Assembly: GCF_000585495.1 (NCBI RefSeq)
Contig: NZ_CP007264.1
Span: 1,736,001-1,800,000 of the forward strand
Direction: 5' to 3'
DNA: 64,000 nt
DNA from: Thermococcus nautili
GTDB lineage: Archaea; Methanobacteriota_B; Thermococci; Thermococcales; Thermococcaceae
Below are positions 57,044-64,000 of this stretch, in pieces; the stretch's first letter is position 1, and each line of letters opens with the position of its first letter. The position numbers were made by a program, and so were the translations under genes. Below the pieces are notes generated by a model. That model was not told the DNA's origin. It ran no database searches and was given only the letters and a program-made list of their open reading frames with translations.

Positions 57044-57547
57044 TCATCCCGCCGTGACGTTCAGCTCGACCCATGCACGCCAGCCCTGGTCAGAGACCGC
57101 GACGACGTAAAGGTGGAACGTCCCGCTCTTCCGCGGGGTGATGCTCACGCTGATGTTCTCCTCTCCGTTCGGCTGAAGGTAGAACTCCTTGGGCAGGATG
57201 CTGACGGCTATCCCTTCCGGCGCGGTGAGATGAGGCTCAAGGGCTATCCACTGAGGAGTGTCCCTGGCAGGTCCCCCGTAGACTATCAGCGAGACCCGGC
57301 CGTAGTAGGGGTATTCCTCCCCGTTGATTCTGTAGTGCCCGCCCGCGAGTTCGCCTTTGACCGTGAGCGACTGGCCGACCTTGAGGTGAACGCTGGTGGC
57401 GTTCAGGTGAATAAGTTTGGCGTTGAAGTTCCCGAAGCCCGGTGGAACTGGCTGAGTCCGGGGCTGGGAGTTGTACGTCATGGCGTAGCCGAGAACCGAC
57501 AGCGCCAGCAGTCCTACCACAACGAGGAGCGCCTCAATTCGCTCCAT
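57044..57547 (-). CDS. Hypothetical membrane-anchored extracytoplasmic protein
   Basis: A 167-residue protein with one N-terminal transmembrane helix (ALLVVVGLLALSVLGYAM) and an outside beta-sandwich-like domain (KVGQSLTVKGELAGGHYRI, NGEENISVSITPRKSGTFHLYVVAV) that resembles an Ig-like or NEW3-type fold. No catalytic residues are evident. GTGATTG precedes ATG 57547. It is 43 nt upstream of nothing on its strand except the convergent-free gap to the RNA ligase gene and may be co-transcribed with it. Confidence 0.65.
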   Translation of the reverse strand: MERIEALLVVVGLLALSVLGYAMTYNSQPRTQPVPPGFGNFNAKLIHLNATSVHLKVGQSLTVKGELAGGHYRINGEEYPYYGRVSLIVYGGPARDTPQWIALEPHLTAPEGIAVSILPKEFYLQPNGEENISVSITPRKSGTFHLYVVAVSDQGWRAWVELNVTAG

Positions 57548-57609
57548 AGCAATCACTGATGGTACATAGAACGAAGTGCGTAAAAACGTGTTGGAATGAA
57601 AGAAAAGGG

Positions 57610-58158
57610 TCAGCGCTTCATAGTGGAGAGAACCTTGGTGGTGACGTCGTTGCCGTCCTTGTCGTAAATCCTGTAGTAGGCGCTGTAGGGGAGCTTCATC
57701 TTGGCCCTCTTCATGGCCTCGAGGGCGAACTTGAGGTGGTTCTCGTTGACCCAGACGGTGAGTATCTTCTGGTCCTTCCTGACGCGGGCCGCTAATCCAA
57801 TCGGCTTTCCGAAGGGCCTGCGCATACCGTTTCCGTAACGGTCGGCCTTCCTTCCGGTAGCCATCGGGTTCTCGCGGAGCACCTGGAACGGGTAAACACG
57901 AATCTTGAAGTGGTAGTTGCTCCTACCGACGTTCTTCTGGAGGTACCTGTTGACCTGAATACGAATGGCCTCAAGGGCGTTCTGCCTTATCTGCATCGCC
58001 TGCTCGGCGTGGAGGCTGACCTCGTACTGGAACTCGGCCGAGAGGTTGCCCATGTCGAATATCGTTATCTTCGGTCCGGGAGCACCGCGTATGTATTCCC
58101 TCCTCGTGTAAGCGGGCTTGTCAACGTCCCTATCAATCTTCGCTGGTCTAAGTCCCAT
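57610..58158 (-). CDS. rpl10e: Ribosomal protein L10e (uL16)
   Basis: A 182-residue large-subunit protein, the archaeal/eukaryotic form of bacterial L16: [63 protein letters not shown], and the P-site loop region before it. GGAGGTGAG precedes the ATG. It is transcribed alone. Confidence 0.97.
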   Translation of the reverse strand: MGLRPAKIDRDVDKPAYTRREYIRGAPGPKITIFDMGNLSAEFQYEVSLHAEQAMQIRQNALEAIRIQVNRYLQKNVGRSNYHFKIRVYPFQVLRENPMATGRKADRYGNGMRRPFGKPIGLAARVRKDQKILTVWVNENHLKFALEAMKRAKMKLPYSAYYRIYDKDGNDVTTKVLSTMKR

Positions 58159-58230
58159 AATCTCACCTCCAAATGAGCGTAACCGGTCTGAACTTAAGCC
58201 GTTTGAGCCCCTTATAAAAGTTTTGGACTT

Positions 58231-59391
58231 TCACCCATCTTTCACCCTCGTTCCCTCGATTATCAGCCCCAGCGAAAACGGCAGGAAAGTCAGGAGCGCA
58301 AGGTTCAGGGTCAGTCCAAAGTGGACCTCCCCGAGCGAATAGGCCAGGCCAAAGAGCATTCCGCCGATGAAGGTCGAGAGGTTCTGAACCGCGTTCACAC
58401 CGCCTATCGCGAGCGAGGAGCGGTGGTAGCTCGCTAAAACCTTCCGCGAAATCGGTCTGAAGCTCTGGAAGGCGAAGAGCGCGAGGAATATCCCGAGGAA
58501 AACTGTCGGCGCGGTCTTTATCGAAGCTAAAATCGGCGATATTCCCGCGAGCAACGCTGTGAGCTTCACCATCCTTGCCTCGCTCCTCACGTCTGCGAGC
58601 CACGAGACGAAGTAGCTGAGCAACGCCGAGAGGAACCCGGTCCAGCCGAGCAGAACGGCGGTTCTCTCCTTGCTCAGTCCCAAAGCCTCCGAGACGTAAA
58701 CGTAGGTTATCTCGCCCGAGGTGAAGGCCACTATAACCGCCATCAGCGAGGCAATCGTTAGAACCCTCTTCGGGTTCAGGCTCGGGCTCTCGCCGTCCGG
58801 CGTTTTCTTCTTCCTCGGCGTTATCAGGTCGAAGAGGAGGTAGTAGCTGAGGAGCATTATAAGGCCGGTCAGGACGAAGAACGCTGAGGAAATCCACATC
58901 TGGCCGGCCAAACCGAGCCCAACCGTGTAGGCATAGACGTAGTTGCCGAGGAGAGACGCTATGCTTCCGAAGAAGAAGTAGATGGCAGTAACGCGCGCCC
59001 TTATCTCCTTTGGAGTCGTTACAGCTAAAACGAACTGGGCCATCGGCCAGCTTATCCCGTTGAGGAAGCCGTTGAGGAGCTTTATTCCAACGACCTGAAG
59101 CCAGCTCGACGTGAGCGGGTAGAGCTGAACAGCTACCGCGTTCCCCATCATCGCTATCGCTCCGAGGTAGACGAGTTTCTTGCCCCTCTCAAGGACGAGA
59201 CCGCCGAGAACGGACGAGAAGGCCCTCGCGAGGACGAATGACATCGAGACGAGAGAAACAGCGAACATGCTCGCCCTGAGTATGTCGCGCGTGTAGAACG
59301 CTATCGCAGGAGTGGCCAAGCGGAAGGCTATCGTTCCGGTGAAGGCCGAGATGATGAGGAGCAGAATCCCGGCGAGTCTTCTGCGCTCCAT
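58231..59391 (-). CDS. MFS transporter
   Basis: A 386-residue permease with twelve predicted helices in two blocks of six and a central charged loop (LITPRKKKTPDGESPSLNPKR). A LVLERGKKLVYLGA loop follows helix 2, the position of the MFS signature. Substrate specificity cannot be told; the protein resembles the archaeal drug/sugar exporter group. It stands alone, divergent from the aminotransferase gene and downstream-adjacent to L10e. Confidence 0.85.
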   Translation of the reverse strand: MERRRLAGILLLIISAFTGTIAFRLATPAIAFYTRDILRASMFAVSLVSMSFVLARAFSSVLGGLVLERGKKLVYLGAIAMMGNAVAVQLYPLTSSWLQVVGIKLLNGFLNGISWPMAQFVLAVTTPKEIRARVTAIYFFFGSIASLLGNYVYAYTVGLGLAGQMWISSAFFVLTGLIMLLSYYLLFDLITPRKKKTPDGESPSLNPKRVLTIASLMAVIVAFTSGEITYVYVSEALGLSKERTAVLLGWTGFLSALLSYFVSWLADVRSEARMVKLTALLAGISPILASIKTAPTVFLGIFLALFAFQSFRPISRKVLASYHRSSLAIGGVNAVQNLSTFIGGMLFGLAYSLGEVHFGLTLNLALLTFLPFSLGLIIEGTRVKDG

Positions 59392-59553
59392 CAGACCACC
59401 TTCTGAGCGTTATGCACTTGACTTAAAAGGGTTTGGCCCCTGAAAGTTTTTCGAAAACCGAACCGATGGATGCGTCTAGTTTCAGGTTTTCCATCTACCT
59501 GTCGAGCGAAGACTTTTTACAGGGATGGGTTAACACGCTTCGAGGTGATTGGA

Positions 59554-60708
59554 ATGGAGCTCCGCTTCGACATGCAGTATGAGGACGCTTACAGGGAAGT
59601 TTACGAGATGGTGAAGCCGAAGTACAAGCTCTTTACGGCCGGACCGGTTGCGTGCTTCCCAGAGGTTCTCGCGATAATGAGCGTGCAGATGTTCAGCCAC
59701 CGCTCGGCCGAGGCGAAGGCCGTTCACGTTGACACCCTCGAGAGGCTCAAGAAGTTCCTTGAGGCCGACAAGGGCGAGATAATTCTCTTCCCGAGCTCGG
59801 GAACCGGCTTCATGGAGTCCGCCGTCAGAAACACCGTCCCGCGCGGTGGAAAGGTTCTCGTCACAATCATCGGCGCCTTTGGAAAGCGCTTCGCAGACGT
59901 CGTCGAGGCCAACGGAAGGAAGGCCGTAATCCTTGAGAAGGAGCCAGGACAGGCTATAAAACCCGAGGAACTGGACGACGCCCTCAGGAAGAACCCCGAC
60001 GTCCACGCGGTCACGATAACCTACAACGAGACCTCGACCGGTGTCCTCAACCCGCTCCCCGAGTTGGCTAAGGTCGTTCACGAGCACGACAAGCTTCTCT
60101 TCGTTGACGCCGTCTCGGCAATGGGCGGAGCTGACATAAAGTTCGACGAGTGGGGCATCGACCTCGTCTTCGCGAGCAGTCAGAAAGCCTTCGGCGTTCC
60201 GCCGGGGCTCGCGGTTGCGGCCGTGAGCGAGCGCGTTTTCGAGATAGCCGAGAAGATGCCCGAGCGTGGTTGGTACTTCGACCTACCGCTCTACAAGAAG
60301 TTCAACGAGAAGAAGAAGGGAACGCCCTCAACGCCACCGCTCCCGCAGATATTCGGCCTCAACGTCGTTCTCAGGATAATCGAGAAGATGGGCGGAAAGA
60401 AAGAGTGGCTCGACATGTACAGGAAGAGGAGCGAGATGATACGCGAAGGCGTCAAGGAGATGGGTCTCGGAATCCTAGCCGAGCCCGGCTACGAGAGCCC
60501 GACCATCACTGCCGTCGTCGTTCCCGAGGGAATGAAGGGAGTTGACGTTTACAACGCCATGCGCGAGAGGGGCTTTGAGCTGGCCAAGGGCTACGGAAGC
60601 GTGGCGGAGAAGACCTTCAGGATTGGAAATATGGGCTACATGACCTTCGACGACATTCGCGAGATGCTCGACAACCTCAGGGAGGTCATAGAAAAGCTTA
60701 AGGCCTGA
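59554..60708 (+). CDS. Class V aminotransferase (alanine-glyoxylate/serine-pyruvate type)
   Basis: A 384-residue PLP enzyme. The cofactor Lys211 is in ASSQKAFGVPPG and the ring-stacking Asp185 in FVDAVSAMGG; SSGTGFMESAV binds the phosphate. This is the alanine:glyoxylate or serine:pyruvate aminotransferase group, here likely used in glycine, serine or alanine metabolism. The frame is open 28 codons upstream, but GAGGTGATT before ATG 59554 marks the start, and a TATA-like GACTTTTTAC lies at about 59508. Confidence 0.9.
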   Translation: MELRFDMQYEDAYREVYEMVKPKYKLFTAGPVACFPEVLAIMSVQMFSHRSAEAKAVHVDTLERLKKFLEADKGEIILFPSSGTGFMESAVRNTVPRGGKVLVTIIGAFGKRFADVVEANGRKAVILEKEPGQAIKPEELDDALRKNPDVHAVTITYNETSTGVLNPLPELAKVVHEHDKLLFVDAVSAMGGADIKFDEWGIDLVFASSQKAFGVPPGLAVAAVSERVFEIAEKMPERGWYFDLPLYKKFNEKKKGTPSTPPLPQIFGLNVVLRIIEKMGGKKEWLDMYRKRSEMIREGVKEMGLGILAEPGYESPTITAVVVPEGMKGVDVYNAMRERGFELAKGYGSVAEKTFRIGNMGYMTFDDIREMLDNLREVIEKLKA

Positions 60709-60727
60709 TTCTCCCTTCTTTTTAACC

Positions 60728-61465
60728 ATGCGGAGGAGAACTGTTCTACTGGTTCTGTGGCTCGTCGGAAACGTCCTCGTCTTCTGGGCAGTTGCCTTAA
60801 CAGCGAGCGGTTACTCCCTGGAGGGCTATCTCCCCTGGGAGAGCTCCAAGGTCTTCGCCTACTCCCCGGTTCTCCACTCCAAGCCCGGCGACGAGCCGAC
60901 CGAAATCCTCTACATGGTCGGGCGGAACGGCGAGCTGTACTACTACATCGTCTGGCGCGACGAGTACTTCAGCAACGCCCTCCTCGACAGGCTCTACCGC
61001 GTCATGAGGGGCCTAATCTACGGCACCACTGAGGACATAGAGGTCTTCGAGATAGACCCTGAAAACGGCTCCTTCTACTTCCAGACCTACGACCACTCGC
61101 CCGTTCACGGGGAAATATTTCCGGACGGCTCGTGCCTGTGGCTCGAACGCGGGCTGAGCGTTCCCAACTGCACCGTCAACGGGACTCACGTGAAGCTCTA
61201 CGTGGTCACGTGGAACCACATGCTCTCACTCCTCCCAGAGAACGACACGGTTCGGGTCTCGCCCGAGATGAGACACATGACCCCCGAGGACTACGTGGCC
61301 CTCGGTATGGTGAAGCGGACGAAGTACAGCATCGCGGGCATAACCTTCGGCTCGCTAACGGCTTCCCTTGTCGTTACGGTTCTCCTGAACCTCATACTCT
61401 TCGCCCTCTGGAAGAGAAAGCTTCTCCTGAGGGGAGGAAGAAGAAACGTGAGAAACCGCTGGTGA
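60728..61465 (+). CDS. Hypothetical membrane protein with large outside domain
   Basis: A 245-residue protein with an N-terminal helix (LLVLWLVGNVLVFWAVALTA), an extracytoplasmic domain of about 165 residues rich in aromatic and acidic residues (GELYYYIVWRDEYFSNALLDRLYRVM) including a Cys pair (CLWLERGLSVPNC) that may form a disulfide, and a C-terminal helix (SLTASLVVTVLLNLILFAL) with a basic tail. No family was recognised. It lies 19 nt after the aminotransferase and its stop abuts that of the convergent ATPase gene. Confidence 0.65.
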   Translation: MRRRTVLLVLWLVGNVLVFWAVALTASGYSLEGYLPWESSKVFAYSPVLHSKPGDEPTEILYMVGRNGELYYYIVWRDEYFSNALLDRLYRVMRGLIYGTTEDIEVFEIDPENGSFYFQTYDHSPVHGEIFPDGSCLWLERGLSVPNCTVNGTHVKLYVVTWNHMLSLLPENDTVRVSPEMRHMTPEDYVALGMVKRTKYSIAGITFGSLTASLVVTVLLNLILFALWKRKLLLRGGRRNVRNRW

Positions 61466-62047
61466 CTAAACTATCGGTTCGAGCTCCCCGTTCTTAATTC
61501 TGTAAATCCTGTTTATCTTCTTCATCCCGGTTCTCCAGTCCCTGCTCAGCTCGACGAGAATGTCAAAGCGGTCGAAGGTCTTCTCGCCTATTCCGAGCCA
61601 GTGCATGACTTCGGCCTTCAGGTCGTCGCTCATCGCCAGCGAGGTGACGATGAAGGCGTAGTCGTCGATTAACCTGTCCAGAATCCTCGGGACGCTGACG
61701 GTGTGGAGGGTGTCTATCACGACGTAGTCTGGATTGAGCCTTCTGAGTTTCTCGATGACCTCGTCGGTCCTCTCCTCCGTCGAGCGCTGGTCGAAGGCGG
61801 TATCAATGACCTCGATGTTCGGTTTGAAGGGCTTGAACTCGCCGTATGCAGTTACGACCGCTATCTTCCAGTCGTCGGGGACGTAGTGGAGTAGCGCTTC
61901 CACGAGCTTCGTCTTTCCGCTCCTGCTCGTTCCGACGATTAGTATGTCCTTCTTTCCAAGGACCTCTTCCTTCAGGAGCTCCATCTGCTCCGGCCGTGCC
62001 GAGCCGTAGCGTATCAAATCCTCGGGCTTGAAGATGTAGACGCCCAT
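61466..62047 (-). CDS. Single-domain P-loop ATPase (VirB11/PilT-like)
   Basis: A 193-residue ATPase. The P-loop GTSRSGKT lies at about 39-46, then VVTAYGEF, VIDTLHTVSVPRILDRL (Walker B-like strand with a His as in VirB11-type motors) and a C-terminal strand pair. It resembles the C-terminal half of secretion/pilus ATPases but has no N-terminal domain and no pilin genes beside it, so the role is open. ATG 62047 after GGTGAAC is chosen; the frame opens at 62110, within the promoter. Confidence 0.7.
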   Translation of the reverse strand: MGVYIFKPEDLIRYGSARPEQMELLKEEVLGKKDILIVGTSRSGKTKLVEALLHYVPDDWKIAVVTAYGEFKPFKPNIEVIDTAFDQRSTEERTDEVIEKLRRLNPDYVVIDTLHTVSVPRILDRLIDDYAFIVTSLAMSDDLKAEVMHWLGIGEKTFDRFDILVELSRDWRTGMKKINRIYRIKNGELEPIV

Positions 62048-62363
62048 TCGGTTCACCGTAAGTATTTCTCGCCGGGGGTTATAACGGTATCCTTTGCTGG
62101 GTCTCAACATGGCGAGGGGAGAAAAAAACCTACTCTCAGTTTTCGACCGGTGAGCATTATCTTCTCCAAGATAATCTTTGGTGGGATACTAATCTCGGCG
62201 TCATCCCTTTAAAGTTAGTCGATGTTCTGCCAATAAATTTGACAAAACCTGTCTAATCTCCAAAATATCTCAAAAATTCATGTCAAAATTTGACTTTCGT
62301 CCCAAAATTTCTGCACAAAGGCAATAAACCCGAAGGCACTCTGACGAAAATTGGGTGATTGAT
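62048..62363. other. A+T-rich divergent region with two micro-ORFs and inverted repeats
   Basis: The region between the ATPase and asparagine synthetase genes holds a TATA-like GTTATAAC (about 62079-62086). Two tiny overlapping plus-strand frames are 62109-62153 (14 codons, ATG) and 62150-62212 (20 codons, GTG, coding VSIIFSKIIFGGILISASSL). A hairpin ATTATCTT-CTCC-AAGATAAT is at 62156-62175, and GTCAAA-A-TTTGAC at 62282-62294. The last is well placed as a regulator site before the asparagine synthetase gene. No known leader-peptide or riboswitch was recognised. Confidence 0.4.
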
Positions 62364-63266
62364 ATGAACGCTCTCCAAATCGTAAGCAGGAAAATTGACC
62401 CAATTGCCGAGGTTCAGACGAGAACTATAGCGTACCTCACGGGCGAGCTGTCCAAGAAGGGCTTCCGCTGGTTGCTCCCGATAGTGCTCAGCTCGATAAC
62501 CGACCCCCTCTGGCCTGACCCAGCGGCGGAAGAGGCATTAAGGCCACCGGAGGTCGAGGTCTATGGAGAAAGGCTCAGGCTGACGCACAGCATGATACTC
62601 CACAAGCAGATGGCCGTTGCGATGGGAATAGATAAGCTCTTCGTCCTCTCGCCCAACGTAAGGCTCGAAGGTAAAGAGGCGGACGACGGAAGGCACGCCT
62701 ACGAGTTCACCCAGCTCGACATGGAGATTGCCGGCGCGAGCATGGACGACGTTATGGGGCTGATAGAAGAGCTCATCGTTGGCCTGTTCCGCGAGTTGAG
62801 ACCAGTAGTCTGGGAGTCCTTTGAGAGGGAGCTTCCAAAGCCGAGGAGGCCCTTCAAGCGGTTTACCATTGAGGAAATCCGCGAGGAGTTCGGGAGCGAG
62901 GAGGAAGCCAGCAGAGCCCTCGAGGAGCCCTTCTGGATAACGGGAATCCCGAGGGAGTTCTACGACAGGGAAGTTGACGGAACATGGAGGAACTACGACC
63001 TCTATCTCCCTGAGGGCTACGGCGAGGTCTCGAGCGGTGGGGAAAGGGAGTGGGAGTACGAGAAGATACTCGCTAAGATGCGCTCGGCCGGTCTGAGTGA
63101 GGAAGCCTTCAGGCCCTACCTTGAGGTGGCGAAAGCCGGCCTCCTGCGTCCGAGTGCAGGAGCTGGAATAGGAATCGAGAGGCTAATCCGCTACATCGTC
63201 GGGGCGGAGCACATAGCAGAGGTCCAGCCCTTCCCGAGGATTCCGGGCGTTCCGGCTGTTATCTGA
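62364..63266 (+). CDS. Archaeal asparagine synthetase A (AsnRS-like catalytic domain)
   Basis: A 300-residue class II aminoacyl-tRNA-synthetase-like enzyme without an anticodon-binding domain. It carries motif 2-like and motif 3 elements of the Asp/AsnRS group (LTHSMILHKQMAVAMGIDKLFVLSPNVR, YEFTQLDMEIAG, GAGIGIERLIRYIVGAEHIAEVQPFPR). Pyrococcus homologues make asparagine from aspartate and ammonia with ATP, so amino-acid synthesis and not tRNA charging is the expected role. GGTGATT before ATG 62364 sets the start; a GTCAAAATTTGAC palindrome lies 70 nt upstream. Confidence 0.88.
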   Translation: MNALQIVSRKIDPIAEVQTRTIAYLTGELSKKGFRWLLPIVLSSITDPLWPDPAAEEALRPPEVEVYGERLRLTHSMILHKQMAVAMGIDKLFVLSPNVRLEGKEADDGRHAYEFTQLDMEIAGASMDDVMGLIEELIVGLFRELRPVVWESFERELPKPRRPFKRFTIEEIREEFGSEEEASRALEEPFWITGIPREFYDREVDGTWRNYDLYLPEGYGEVSSGGEREWEYEKILAKMRSAGLSEEAFRPYLEVAKAGLLRPSAGAGIGIERLIRYIVGAEHIAEVQPFPRIPGVPAVI

Positions 63267-63318
63267 ACACTTCGAAATTAATTTAAGCTCTTTTCATATT
63301 ATCCCTCCGGCGATGCCC

Positions 63319-64000
63319 ATGATGCGGAACCTCTTTCCGGCCCTTGAGAAGTTCAAGGCCTACCTCAACACCGCGAGCACCGGGTTGATGCCCTCGACGG
63401 CCCTTCTTGAGGCCACGAAGCTCCTGAGCGACGTGATAGAGTTTAACGGGGAAGTGAACTCCGTTGACTACATGGACGAGCTTGTCTTAAAGCCCCTCCA
63501 GAGGGAAGCTGGAAGACTAATGAAGGTCAGGCCCGAGAACGTCGGCCTCTCGATTCAGACCACCGAGGGGCTGAGGAGAATCCTGCTGGCCCTCGAGCCG
63601 AAGAGGGGGCAGAACGTGGTTTCCCTCGACACCGAGTTCCCCACGATTCCAGCGCTTCTCAAGAGCTATGCCAAGCGCTTCGGCCTCGAGCTCCGCGTTG
63701 TTGAGAACAGGAACGGCCTCCACAGCCTTGAAGATATTGAAAGGGCCATAGACGACAACACCTTCGCGGTCGTCCTCAGCTCGGTGAACTGGGTCATCGG
63801 CGAGCGGATTGACCTGGGCGAGCTTTCAAGAATCGCCCACGAGCACGGCGCGTGGCTGATAGTTGATGCCGTCCAGCACCTCGGCTCGCTGAGGCTCTTT
63901 CCTGAGAAGGAAGGCGTGGATGCCCTCTCTGCCGGCTCGGAGAAGTGGCTCATCAGCCCTGACACCGGGGCGGGTCTAATCTACGCCTCAGACGAACTCC
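63319..64000 (+). CDS. Class V aminotransferase / cysteine desulfurase-like PLP enzyme, 3' end outside window
   Basis: About 227 codons are visible. The protein begins MMRNLFPALEKFKAYLNTAS, has TTEGLRRILLAL near the phosphate-binding position, the PLP-stacking Asp in WLIVDAVQHLGSL, and the cofactor Lys in SAGSEKWLISPDTGAG close to the window edge. It is a fold-type I class V enzyme like cysteine desulfurases and related lyases; exact reaction unknown. In-frame ATGs also occur at 63313 and 63322. GGCGAT at 63310-63315 favours 63319. TATA-like AATTTAAG lies near 63279. Confidence 0.8.
   Translation, partial: MMRNLFPALEKFKAYLNTASTGLMPSTALLEATKLLSDVIEFNGEVNSVDYMDELVLKPLQREAGRLMKVRPENVGLSIQTTEGLRRILLALEPKRGQNVVSLDTEFPTIPALLKSYAKRFGLELRVVENRNGLHSLEDIERAIDDNTFAVVLSSVNWVIGERIDLGELSRIAHEHGAWLIVDAVQHLGSLRLFPEKEGVDALSAGSEKWLISPDTGAGLIYASDEL

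Noticed and set aside
62364-63266. Asparaginyl-tRNA synthetase or AsnRS fragment
   Set aside because: The anticodon-binding domain is missing cleanly and the catalytic motifs are intact, as in the archaeal asparagine synthetase derived from this family, so it is not a broken synthetase.

Overview
The window is chromosomal DNA of a hyperthermophilic euryarchaeon of the order Thermococcales, most probably a fairly GC-rich Thermococcus. The evidence is the gene content: a Pyrococcus-type ferredoxin with an Asp cluster ligand, the branched-polyamine synthase BpsA, a Tk-SP-like subtilase with two beta-jelly-roll domains, tungsten aldehyde:ferredoxin oxidoreductase with its radical-SAM maturase, the three-gene RPA operon, aIF2-gamma, Sec61-beta, L41e, Clp1, Dph2 and a 5S rRNA-tRNA-Asp pair. 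Starts follow archaeal rules: GGTGAT-type ribosome binding sites 4-8 nt before ATG/GTG/TTG, and TATA boxes about 25 nt before the inferred transcription start. Many ORFs can be read further upstream than they are translated, so starts given here were moved to the codon behind the ribosome binding site or TATA box. Packing is tight: stops and starts overlap within operons, and at least eight convergent gene pairs overlap at their 3' ends.

Layout. 0-6 kb: a partial unknown gene, a lower-GC DUF3800 gene, a UPF0282 metallo-hydrolase, and an SDR/TetR/MMPL operon with a 14-bp perfect palindrome between TATA box and start codon. 6-11 kb: nicotinate phosphoribosyltransferase, ferredoxin, a MIP18-type Fe-S factor, a PP-loop ATPase coupled to an EVE-like/PD-(D/E)XK nuclease, and bpsA. 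11-18 kb: a secreted alpha/alpha-toroid protein, the subtilase with an unusual upstream region, AOR and its maturase. 18.4-19.1 kb: convergent tRNA-Lys and tRNA-Pro genes separated by structured non-coding DNA. 19-26 kb: glycosyltransferase, KaiC-like ATPase pair, M28-type peptidase, small regulator, phosphoesterase, L41e, nitrilase, methyltransferase.

26-33 kb is the most accessory-looking part. It holds a tandem family of three related membrane proteins with their own HTH regulator behind a 24-bp inverted repeat. Converging on it is an operon of UPF0145, a DUF3887-YhfC intramembrane protease, a PadR regulator and two SdpI-like membrane proteins. Two secreted permuted-papain (YiiX-like) enzymes follow. 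Together they look like an envelope, antimicrobial-immunity or stress module of unknown function.

33-55 kb is mainly information processing: dph2, an N6-methyltransferase, two related HEAT-repeat proteins flanking an NSUN-type m5C methyltransferase, MscS/DUF432, S6e-aIF2-gamma-PIN, Sec61-beta, a CdvA-like protein, EngB, Clp1, a lipid prenyltransferase, RPA and ScpB. Two toxin-antitoxin modules (HicBA, HepT-MntA) are inserted among them. 55-64 kb has 5S-tRNA-Asp, an Rnl3-type RNA ligase, L10e, an MFS transporter, two class V PLP enzymes and an archaeal asparagine synthetase related to AsnRS.

The strongest unexplained signal is non-coding. All three tRNA genes are followed by a hairpin and then, 81-87 nt after the encoded CCA, by a TTGCTCTTTGG-type motif and one or more stable hairpins. 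This looks like a conserved tRNA-trailer element.
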